Notes under the pieces: generated by a model
Seen by the model: only the letters and a program-made list of their open reading frames with translations
The model's database searches: none
Told to the model about the DNA's origin: nothing
Assembly: GCA_002069965.1 (NCBI GenBank)
Contig: MWCI01000019.1
Span: 1-47,558 of the forward strand
Direction: 5' to 3'
DNA from: Spirochaetes bacterium ADurb.Bin218
GTDB taxonomy: Bacteria; Spirochaetota; UBA4802; UBA5550
Length of the DNA: 47,558 bases
Made by a program: the position numbers and the translations under genes
Shown here: one piece after another, positions 16,267 through 23,786 of the stretch
How the letters are laid out: every line of letters starts with the position of its first letter
How positions within the stretch are numbered: the stretch's first letter is position 1

Positions 16267-18516
16267 ATGGAAATAAATCCGCTTTTAAATGATGTCTTGA
16301 TGGCTGCATTTAATGAGGCTAAAAATAAAAAACACGAATATATAACTCCTGAGCATATTCTTTATGCTTCTTTGAAATTTGAAGAGGGGAGAAAGATTAT
16401 TGCCGGGAGTGGTGGGAATCCAGATAAACTAAAGAAGATCATTGAGGAATTTTTTATTACAAGAATGGAACAGGTTGATGTAGATGAGCCAAGGCAATCT
16501 GTGGCTTTCCAGAACGTAATGGAGAGAGCCATCTGGCATAGTGCATCCTCGCAGAAGAATGTTATAGAGCTGGGTGATGTCCTTGTTTCAATTTTTGATG
16601 AGGAAGAATCCTTTGCCTCCTATTTTATGGCACGGGAGGGAGTGACTAAATACGAACTGTTGCAATATATATCGCATGGTAGCTCGGCCTTTTCCAATGA
16701 TCTCAATGATAATTTTTTTGATGAATTTGGCTCAGAGACTGATGGTGAGCGAGGTGCAAAGATCCTTGCAGCTTTTACAACTGAGCTTACAGAGAAAGCT
16801 CGCAATGGAGAGATAGATCCACTCATCGGAAGAGAGGATATTCTTGAAAGAACTATCCAGGTTTTGTGTCGCAGAAATAAAAATAATCCTGTTCATGTTG
16901 GGGATCCTGGGGTTGGAAAGACTGCAATAACAGAGGGTCTGGCTCAGAGAATAGTAGATGGTAATGTCCCTGATACATTGAAGGATGTTAAGATTTATTC
17001 CCTTGATATGGGTGCCTTGCTTGCAGGAACAAAGTACAGAGGCGATTTTGAAGAGAGAATGAAGAGGGTTATTGCTGAGCTAAAAAAGATGCAAAACGTT
17101 ATACTCTTTATAGATGAAATACACAATGTTGTTGGAGCAGGTGCAGTCTCTGGTAGCTCTATGGATGCTTCTAATATGCTCAAGCCTATACTTACTGATG
17201 GGGCTATAAAATGTATTGGTTCAACCACTTATGAAGAATACAAAAAGTATTTTGAAAAGGATAGAGCTTTGTCCAGAAGATTTCAAAAGATTGAAATCTC
17301 TGAGCCATCTATTGAGGACACTGTGAAGATCCTTGAGGGGATCAGGGAGAGATATGAAGATTACCATGGGGTGATTTATACTCAGGAGGCTTTGCAGGCT
17401 GCTGCTGAGCTTTCTGCAAAATTTATAAATGACAGACACCTTCCAGATAAGGCCATTGATGTAATTGATGAGGCAGGGGCCTATGCTAAGGTCTATAGAC
17501 AGTCAGAGGGTCTTCCTATAGAGATTAAAACTTCAGATATTGAGAAAGTTGTTGCCAGGATTGCAAAGTTGCCAGAGAGAAGTGTTTCCTCGTCAGAGAA
17601 GAACAGACTCAAGGAACTTGGCTTTAATCTCAAAAATGAAATCTTTGGGCAGGACAGTGCAATTGATCTGGTTGTAGATGCAATCAAGAGAAGCAGAGCA
17701 GGTTTTGGAAATCCAGACAAACCTATTGCTTCAATTTTATTTGTTGGTCCCACAGGGGTTGGTAAAACAGAGCTTGCCCGTCAGCTTGCTTTTAATCTTG
17801 GAGTTGAGCTTCACAGATTTGATATGAGTGAGTATCAGGAGAGACACACAGTTGCTCGTCTGATAGGAGCTCCTCCAGGATATGTTGGATACGATGAGGG
17901 AGGGCTTTTGACTGAGGCAATAAGAAAAACTCCCTATTGTGTTTTGTTGCTTGATGAGATTGAGAAGGCCCATGAGGATATTTTTAACACATTACTTCAG
18001 GTGATGGATTATGCCACACTGACAGATAATACAGGCAAAAAGGCGGATTTTCGTAATGTCATAATAATAATGACATCAAATGCTGGTGCTCGTGAAATAG
18101 GCAAAAAACAGATGGGCTTTGAAGAGAGAATAATAAAGGAAGATGCAATAGATAAGGCTGTGGAGAGGATATTTTCTCCTGAGTTTCGCAATAGATTGGA
18201 TGCGGTTGTTGTATTTAACGATCTTGATGAAAAGGTTGTTTTTGATATTGTTGATAAGGAAATTAAAAAGTTTGGACAACAGCTTGCAACAAAGAATGTG
18301 ACTCTTGAGGTAACAGATAACTGTAAACGATGGTTTGTGAAAAAGGGATACTCAAGGGAGTTTGGGGCAAGGCAGATAGCAAGACTTGTTCAGGATAAGC
18401 TTAAGAGCTTTTTTGTTGATGAGGTGCTCTTTGGGAGGCTTGTAAAGGGCGGGCATGCCTTTGTAGATGTTAATAATGAAGATATTGTTATTGATATTAT
18501 TGATATAAAAGAATAG
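16267..18516 (+). CDS. clpA: ClpA, ATP-dependent protease unfoldase
   Basis: A 749-aa Hsp100 unfoldase, the length of ClpA (about 758), without the long middle domain of ClpB. Clp-N repeats cover about 1-140 and form the docking site for ClpS. NBD1 has Walker A GDPGVGKT (212-219) and Walker B LFIDE (280-284); its pore loop keeps KYRGDFEER. NBD2 has Walker A GPTGVGKT (494-501) and Walker B LLLDE (560-564). A Met616-Gly617-Phe618 tripeptide sits where the ClpP-binding IGL/IGF loop belongs, so it should dock on ClpP, whose gene is not in the window. It lies between clpS (33 bp) and aat (3 bp) and is clearly co-transcribed. Confidence 0.96.
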   Translation: MEINPLLNDVLMAAFNEAKNKKHEYITPEHILYASLKFEEGRKIIAGSGGNPDKLKKIIEEFFITRMEQVDVDEPRQSVAFQNVMERAIWHSASSQKNVIELGDVLVSIFDEEESFASYFMAREGVTKYELLQYISHGSSAFSNDLNDNFFDEFGSETDGERGAKILAAFTTELTEKARNGEIDPLIGREDILERTIQVLCRRNKNNPVHVGDPGVGKTAITEGLAQRIVDGNVPDTLKDVKIYSLDMGALLAGTKYRGDFEERMKRVIAELKKMQNVILFIDEIHNVVGAGAVSGSSMDASNMLKPILTDGAIKCIGSTTYEEYKKYFEKDRALSRRFQKIEISEPSIEDTVKILEGIRERYEDYHGVIYTQEALQAAAELSAKFINDRHLPDKAIDVIDEAGAYAKVYRQSEGLPIEIKTSDIEKVVARIAKLPERSVSSSEKNRLKELGFNLKNEIFGQDSAIDLVVDAIKRSRAGFGNPDKPIASILFVGPTGVGKTELARQLAFNLGVELHRFDMSEYQERHTVARLIGAPPGYVGYDEGGLLTEAIRKTPYCVLLLDEIEKAHEDIFNTLLQVMDYATLTDNTGKKADFRNVIIIMTSNAGAREIGKKQMGFEERIIKEDAIDKAVERIFSPEFRNRLDAVVVFNDLDEKVVFDIVDKEIKKFGQQLATKNVTLEVTDNCKRWFVKKGYSREFGARQIARLVQDKLKSFFVDEVLFGRLVKGGHAFVDVNNEDIVIDIIDIKE

Positions 18517-18519
18517 CCT

Positions 18520-19242
18520 ATGCCAGTGTTTTATCTCACAGAGGAGATTTTATTTCCCCCTGTTCATTATGCAGAGCCCAGTGGAATTTTAGCTGTAGGA
18601 GGGGATTTATCTCCAGAGAGACTACTTGAGGCATATCGAAGAGGCATTTTCCCATGGTTTTCAAAGCATGATCCAATTTTGTGGTGGTCACCTGATCCTC
18701 GCTTTGTTGTTTATCCGCAAAATGTCTATATATCAAGGAGTATGAGGCAGATTCTTTCCAGGGGGGTCTTTGAGATAACCTTTGATATGGCATTCCCGGA
18801 TGTTATTGAGGGGTGTAGCTCCCTGCGTAGAGATGAAGGCACATGGATAACAGATGATATGATTGAGGCCTATATAAGGCTCCATGAACTTGGATTTGCT
18901 CATTCTGTTGAGGCATGGAAGGATGGAATACTTGTTGGAGGCTTATATGGTGTTTCCCTTGGTGCAGCTTTTTTTGGTGAATCTATGTTTACAAGGGAAT
19001 CAAATGCCTCAAAGGCTGCTTTTATAACGCTTTCACTTAATTTGAAAAATCTTGGATTTTACATAATAGATTGTCAGGTCTATACAGATCACCTTGAAAG
19101 CCTTGGTGCCTTTGAAATGCCAAGAATTGAATTTATAAAAATTCTCAGAGAGGCTCTCAAAAAAAATACCCTTAGGGGCAACTGGACAGATTTAGGACTT
19201 TTTAAGAAATCCTTTTCAAAAGAAGAGTTAAAAGGTAAGTGA
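18520..19242 (+). CDS. aat: Leucyl/phenylalanyl-tRNA--protein transferase
   Basis: A 240-aa L/F-transferase that appends Leu or Phe from aminoacyl-tRNA to proteins with N-terminal Lys or Arg, creating primary N-degrons for ClpS. Family landmarks in order are GILAVGGDLSPERLLEAYRRGIF, WWSPDPR, the GTWI motif, HSVEAW, and GLYGVSLG followed by FFGESMF. The ending DCQVYTDHLESLGA is also characteristic. The gene begins three bases after the clpA stop, so translation is probably coupled. Its last 15 bp overlap the 3' end of the convergent large exported-protein gene. Cytoplasmic. Assignment is firm. Confidence 0.97.
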   Translation: MPVFYLTEEILFPPVHYAEPSGILAVGGDLSPERLLEAYRRGIFPWFSKHDPILWWSPDPRFVVYPQNVYISRSMRQILSRGVFEITFDMAFPDVIEGCSSLRRDEGTWITDDMIEAYIRLHELGFAHSVEAWKDGILVGGLYGVSLGAAFFGESMFTRESNASKAAFITLSLNLKNLGFYIIDCQVYTDHLESLGAFEMPRIEFIKILREALKKNTLRGNWTDLGLFKKSFSKEELKGK

Positions 19243-21768
19243 ATTAAAAATTTCTTTGAGGTATTTGTTTAATCCACTATACCTCTTTGTTGAGGCTATA
19301 CCTGAGATTATTATCACATATCCATTTTTTTCTATAAGGTATGAGCCCATTATTTTGCCATTTGTTGCTTTTGATGCAGATATAAGAAAATCCTTTTCTT
19401 TTTCTTTTTTCCATTCCTTGGAGAGAGGCTCAAAGCCCATTGAATTTGTCCATTGTTTCGAAATTTCTTCTACGCTTTCTTGTGTTTTTTGTGCATGAAT
19501 AATAATTTTTGCATCTCTGTCTGGACTTACAATTTCAAGGGATAAATTTTCCTTGAGTGTGTTATTAGCCCTTTGCCATCCTGTGGGCAGTTGTAGATAA
19601 AATTCTAAATTTTCTCCCGCTGTAAATTTTTCTGCCTGTGAGCTATTTATCTCTGAGGAGGGATTCCATGTTTTTTTTGCTATTATTTTTTTTAAGGACT
19701 CTGCTATATTTTGATCTATCTGTCGATAGTTGCTGGAGTTCATTTTCCATGAAGAAACAACAATCCCTGGTTCTGATTTTAATTCTTCTTTTATTTTATT
19801 TATCTCTGCATCACTCCATTTGAATTTAATTTCAATTTTCATTCTACTGTAGTATTGCATGAGTGCAATGGCACTACTTAATGAGGAGGTTGCTTCTGTT
19901 TTTAATATTGTGCGTATTTTTTTTTCTGCATCAATTCTTGCTGGATCAAAATCACTGACAAGGGATATTATGCTGCCAGAGTTAATTGTCTGGAGGTATG
20001 AGTCTATATTGTTTCCAGAGTTTATATCATTATAAATTTGATTGTATGTGGAAAGATATTTTTTGAAGCTCTCCTGAGTGTATGTCATGGAAGAGAAAAT
20101 GGCTGTTAGTTTTTCCGCTGATTGGAATAGCCTATCAATTTCTTCCTGGGCAAGATTTGCCTCAAGATTTTTTTCTCTGGATTTATCTTTTAACTCTTTC
20201 TTAGAAAGGTTTGTTTCAAAGTTTTCATAGCACCTGCGAGATGAGGTTATTATAGCTGAGGACTTTGTTCTGAAGTTTGAATTTGATTCATTGTAATTTC
20301 CTATAGTCTCTTTCCTCATAAGGCTTCGAGTCTCATTGGATAGTGGTTCAATCACCAACAGGGCTGCCATCTCAACTCTAAGTTTATTGTATATTCCTTT
20401 AAAAATATCAATAGGTTTTTTTGCATATAATGATATATTGCTTGAATCTTCAATAAGTCGGGACATGAATGTTATTGTTTTGAGATTATAATCAAGTTTA
20501 CTCTCGTGCATAGATATTATGTCCCTCTCATCCTTTTGACATGCATTATAAATTGTTTCAGAGAATTGAGCTGACATATCTGCATATCTATTTAGCTTTT
20601 CTTTTAAATCCAGAAACTGTTTTTCTGATATGTTAAATATCTCCTCATTATAGATCATAGCCTTGTTTTGCTTTTTAAGTGAGTTAATTCTTTCCTTTTC
20701 CTTAGCATAATGTTTTTCATAAGGCGATATATATCTTATGGCTATTCCTTTAAAATTATTGGAGGCTTTTTTTATGTATTGCTTATCCTCCAGTCCGGAG
20801 ATTGAAACTATGAGACCTTTACGATATTTATCAATGTCTGACAGAGCTTTTGAAAAATTGGAAAAATCAGGGACAATATACTCTAAGCTATTGTGGCTTA
20901 TTGAGGTGTTACTTCTACTTGACTCTGATGCCATTATGATCTCTGAGGCCGCAGTTTTAAAGATCGCAGAGTCTATTTGCCCTATACCTCTGTCTTTCTC
21001 TGCGTCAGAGAGCTTGATGTTTTCACTATTTGCAAATTCAATCGCAGCTTTTAGTTTTGCTTTTTCATGGTTTCTTTCCTGAAGATAGTTTTGCCACTGG
21101 GGTATATCAATTAGATTTTTTTCATAAAAATCTTCAAAGGACAACAGAGGCTTTTCACATATCTTTTGAGCAATTGTAGATATTAAAATAGCAATATCCT
21201 CATCTGTTGTTTTATAGTCGCTTCTGCTGAGCTCATATTGAACTTCGCTCAATATTTTATCGATTGTCGCTTTTTTTATTTCATCATACTTTAAACTATA
21301 GGTATGAATTATGTATTTTCTGGAAAGGTCTTCTGATACTTTGGAATCTTTTTTTATAATGGGTAGATTCTGACTCTGGAGGTATTGATTAATATCATTT
21401 TTTACTTTTTCTTTTGTCTCAGGGTCCTGAGATGATTTTAGCATTTCCAGAGAAAAATAAATGGAGAATACGGGAGGAGCAATTTCTCTGACCTGATTTT
21501 CGATCTCTGCAATATTATATTTTTTTGTGTCACTACTAAGCGAATTGTCTTTAAGATTGTATCTATTAAGGAGAGCAATAAATTCCTTTGAAGATTTTAT
21601 TTCATCAGCTATTATTTTTTCTGCTTCACAAGATTGCTGTATATGGGAGAGCTCTTCAGCTATTTTTTGAAGTCTTTCAACTCGTAAATTCCATCTTTCC
21701 ACAGGGGCATCGCTGCTGTAGGCAATAATTGGCAGTAATATAAAAAACAAAGAAAAAAGTCTCTTCAT
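19228..21768 (-). CDS. Large exported helical protein, unknown function
   Basis: An 846-aa protein that I do not recognise. I start at 21768 rather than 21780. GGAGAAG lies just before this ATG, and the product then begins MKRLFSLFFILLPIIAYSSD, a good signal peptide with cleavage near Ser17-Asp19. There is no lipobox or other membrane segment, so it is periplasmic or surface exposed. The body (about 20-680) is dominated by Lys/Glu/Ser-rich, coiled-coil-prone helices. The last 150 residues change character (QLPTGWQ, then alternating beta-like segments IVSPDRDAKIIIHAQ and YVIIISGIAS) and resemble a small PsbP/DUF1795-type fold, a weak inference. It overlaps the aat end by 15 bp, tail to tail. 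No neighbour suggests its role. Confidence 0.75.
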   Translation of the reverse strand: MKRLFSLFFILLPIIAYSSDAPVERWNLRVERLQKIAEELSHIQQSCEAEKIIADEIKSSKEFIALLNRYNLKDNSLSSDTKKYNIAEIENQVREIAPPVFSIYFSLEMLKSSQDPETKEKVKNDINQYLQSQNLPIIKKDSKVSEDLSRKYIIHTYSLKYDEIKKATIDKILSEVQYELSRSDYKTTDEDIAILISTIAQKICEKPLLSFEDFYEKNLIDIPQWQNYLQERNHEKAKLKAAIEFANSENIKLSDAEKDRGIGQIDSAIFKTAASEIIMASESSRSNTSISHNSLEYIVPDFSNFSKALSDIDKYRKGLIVSISGLEDKQYIKKASNNFKGIAIRYISPYEKHYAKEKERINSLKKQNKAMIYNEEIFNISEKQFLDLKEKLNRYADMSAQFSETIYNACQKDERDIISMHESKLDYNLKTITFMSRLIEDSSNISLYAKKPIDIFKGIYNKLRVEMAALLVIEPLSNETRSLMRKETIGNYNESNSNFRTKSSAIITSSRRCYENFETNLSKKELKDKSREKNLEANLAQEEIDRLFQSAEKLTAIFSSMTYTQESFKKYLSTYNQIYNDINSGNNIDSYLQTINSGSIISLVSDFDPARIDAEKKIRTILKTEATSSLSSAIALMQYYSRMKIEIKFKWSDAEINKIKEELKSEPGIVVSSWKMNSSNYRQIDQNIAESLKKIIAKKTWNPSSEINSSQAEKFTAGENLEFYLQLPTGWQRANNTLKENLSLEIVSPDRDAKIIIHAQKTQESVEEISKQWTNSMGFEPLSKEWKKEKEKDFLISASKATNGKIMGSYLIEKNGYVIIISGIASTKRYSGLNKYLKEIFNSLTF

Positions 21769-21780
21769 GATCTTCTCCAT

Positions 21781-22115
21781 TTCTATAAATGTCCACTTTA
21801 TAATATCGGTATTTTTTAATTTCTATGGAGATAAAATTTTTAGTATTTCATTAGAAGACTTCTCGAGGAAATCCTCCAGATTTATAAGTTAAAGGATTTC
21901 TTTAAAGACAGACTTCAGGAATTCCTTTGAATTAGTGATAATGTTTCCTTTTTGTTAAAATTTAACATGGTAGAAATATTAGTGATTTTTCAATAATACT
22001 TTATATTTCAAAGGAGTAAAATTAATTGAGATAAAAGCCAATGCAAAGAGTGGCTGTTGACAGATTTTAATGAAAGTATCAATCTGAGTTCATTAATTTT
22101 TTTTGGAGGAATTAG
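21781..22115. other. Regulatory region between the exported-protein gene and amtB
   Basis: 335 bp with no credible gene. It contains an inverted repeat GAAATCCT/AGGATTTC (21868-21875, 21893-21900), the palindrome AGGAATTCCT (about 21917-21926) and the palindrome TGTTAAAATTTAACA (21953-21967). The last is flanked by two direct copies of ATTAGTGAT (21931-21939, 21978-21986). A TTGACA at 22057-22062 lacks a well-spaced -10. I see no sigma54 -24/-12 site. Confidence 0.55.
21953..21967. promoter_or_regulatory. Palindrome upstream of amtB, candidate operator
   Basis: Perfect 7+1+7 palindrome TGTTAAA-A-TTTAACA, flanked by direct repeats ATTAGTGAT 13 bp to the left and 10 bp to the right. It overlaps a possible -35 (TTGTTA, 21952-21957). 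It is shorter than the 17-bp TnrA/GlnR site. The binding protein is unknown. Confidence 0.5.
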
Positions 22116-23345
22116 ATGGATAAAATTATAGCAGCTGATGTTGCATGGATGTTATGCGCAAGTGCGCTTGTTTTAATGATGACACCTGCTCTTGCATTTT
22201 TTTATGGGGGACTTGTAAGGAGAAAAAACGTTCTTTCTATAATGATGCAATGCTATGTAATCATGTGCGCTGTTGGGCTTATGTGGATTCTTGTAGGCTA
22301 TTCAATGGCCTTTGGTCCAGATAGATATGGAGTTATTGGATCTATGGACTGGATTTTTCTCAGAGGAGTATCTATTGTTCCTGATTCGTTTTATGGAACT
22401 TCTATTCCTCATTTACTTTTCATGGCTTTCCAGATGATGTTTGCCATAATAACTCCAGCCTTGATGGTTGGTGCTTTTGCTGAGAGAATTCGCTTTTCAA
22501 GTTTTTTGTTTTTTATAATTTTATGGTCGCTTTTTATTTACAATCCAGTTGCACATTGGGTATGGGCAAATGGTGGATGGCTTTCAAAAGATGGAGCTCT
22601 TGATTTTGCGGGTGGGGCAGTAATTCATGTCAATGCGGGCATTGCAGCTTTAGTTGTTTCAATTCTTTTGGGCAAAAGGGATGGTCTTGTTTTTCCTAAG
22701 TCTCCGCATAATCTGCCATTTGCTGTTTTTGGTGCTGGCTTTTTGTTTTTTGGCTGGTTTGGTTTTAATGCGGGGTCAGCCCTTGGTGCAAATGGGGCAG
22801 CTGTCGTTGCTTTTGTAACTACTGCTATAGCTAGTGCCTCTGCAGGTTTGGTGTGGATGTTTCTTGATTGGTTTTTTAATGAAGTTCCTACAATGCTTGG
22901 AGTTGCCACAGGTATAGTTGCGGGTCTGGTTGCAATTACTCCAGCTGCTGGATTTGTCTCTCCTGTAGCAGCAATTATAATAGGAGCAATTGGCAGTCTG
23001 ATAGGATTCTTTTTTGTGACAAAGGTTAAACCATTTTTTGGATATGATGATTCTCTGGATGTTTTTGGTGTCCATGGTATGTGTGGTATATGGGGAGCTA
23101 TTGCTACAGGAATATTTGCTTCAAAGGCCTATGGATCTGGAAGCGGTCTTATTGATGGCAATCCTATTCAAGTATGGATCCAATGCAAGGCAGTTATTAT
23201 AACAATACTTTATTCAGGCATAGGCACTGCGTTGCTTTATTTTATTGCTGATTTTATATTTGGGATGAGGGTTAGCTTAAGAGAAGAACATGTTGGTCTT
23301 GATCTAACTCAGCATCATGAATCAGGCTATACTTTAATGGAGTAA
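22116..23345 (+). CDS. amtB: Ammonium transporter AmtB
   Basis: A 409-aa Amt/Rh channel of about 11 transmembrane helices. It conducts ammonium or ammonia across the inner membrane. Visible landmarks are the substrate-recruiting Asp163 (ALDFAGG), the twin pore histidines His171 (GAVIHVNAG) and His320 (VFGVHGMCG), and aromatic gate residues near Phe105/Phe109 and Phe215. There is no cleavable signal peptide; the N-terminus starts inside the first helix. The C-terminal cytoplasmic tail ([21 protein letters not shown]) is the region bound by PII proteins. GGAGG precedes the ATG. It is followed after 11 bp by glnK, the near-universal amtB partner. Upstream lies a candidate operator. Confidence 0.97.
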   Translation: MDKIIAADVAWMLCASALVLMMTPALAFFYGGLVRRKNVLSIMMQCYVIMCAVGLMWILVGYSMAFGPDRYGVIGSMDWIFLRGVSIVPDSFYGTSIPHLLFMAFQMMFAIITPALMVGAFAERIRFSSFLFFIILWSLFIYNPVAHWVWANGGWLSKDGALDFAGGAVIHVNAGIAALVVSILLGKRDGLVFPKSPHNLPFAVFGAGFLFFGWFGFNAGSALGANGAAVVAFVTTAIASASAGLVWMFLDWFFNEVPTMLGVATGIVAGLVAITPAAGFVSPVAAIIIGAIGSLIGFFFVTKVKPFFGYDDSLDVFGVHGMCGIWGAIATGIFASKAYGSGSGLIDGNPIQVWIQCKAVIITILYSGIGTALLYFIADFIFGMRVSLREEHVGLDLTQHHESGYTLME

Positions 23346-23356
23346 AGGAGATATTT

Positions 23357-23698
23357 ATGAAATATATAGTAGCTATTATTAGGCCTCATAAACTTGAAGA
23401 TGTTAAAAAGGAACTTCTTAAAGAAGAAGTCCATCTTATGACTATTACAGAGGTGCTTGGATGCGGCCGTCAGCAAGGGATAACAGAGGTTTATAGAGGA
23501 GTTAAAGAGGTTGATAATCTTTTGCGTAAAGTTAAACTGGAAATTGCTGTGAATGATTCCTTTGTTGAAAGAACAGTTGATGCAATAATGCGTTCCTCGC
23601 GGGAGGGTGAAATAGGTGATGGTAAAATTTTTATTCTGGATCTTGAGGAATGTATAAGGATAAGGACCGGAGAAAGGGGTGGTGAAGCTATTGGCTAA
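23357..23698 (+). CDS. glnK: PII signalling protein GlnK
   Basis: A 113-aa PII trimer subunit that senses ATP/ADP and 2-oxoglutarate and plugs AmtB when nitrogen is plentiful. The T-loop spans about 36-55 and keeps Gln39, Tyr46 and Arg47, the residue that inserts into the AmtB pore. At position 51, where enteric PII proteins carry the uridylylated Tyr, it has Glu ([10 protein letters not shown]), and at 49 Val, so neither Tyr51 uridylylation nor Ser49 phosphorylation is possible. The B-loop GEIGDGKIF and C-terminal IRIRTGE are intact. Translation should be linked to amtB. Control is therefore likely by ligands alone or by an unknown modification. Confidence 0.96.
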   Translation: MKYIVAIIRPHKLEDVKKELLKEEVHLMTITEVLGCGRQQGITEVYRGVKEVDNLLRKVKLEIAVNDSFVERTVDAIMRSSREGEIGDGKIFILDLEECIRIRTGERGGEAIG

Positions 23699-23711
23699 TC
23701 CTCTTTTTAGC

Positions 23712-23774
23712 TTGACTTAAATACTTTTGCATGGTTAACTTTCTTTAAAGAAGATTTCTTAAAGAAGGTTACCA
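23712..23774 (+). promoter_or_regulatory. Imperfect long hairpin and weak promoter after glnK
   Basis: A long imperfect stem pairs 23732-23748 with 23759-23774 (about 16 bp with mismatches, followed by GTTTTT at about 23780). It could end amtB-glnK transcription. TTGACT (23712-23717) with TTAACT 17 bp later is a weak promoter candidate for the next gene. Confidence 0.45.
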
Positions 23775-23786
23775 TCGAAAGTTTTT

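Noticed and set aside
21953-21967. TnrA/GlnR operator
   Set aside because: The palindrome is 15 bp with five bases between half-sites TGTTA and TAACA. The known site needs 17 bp with seven.
22041-22070. Nine-codon leader peptide before amtB (MQRVAVDRF)
   Set aside because: The nearest AAGGAG is 24 bases upstream, too far, and no attenuator-like terminator follows.
22050-22075. Sigma54 promoter for amtB
   Set aside because: TGGCTGTTGACAG superficially resembles the -24/-12 pattern but the GC at the -12 position and correct spacing are missing.
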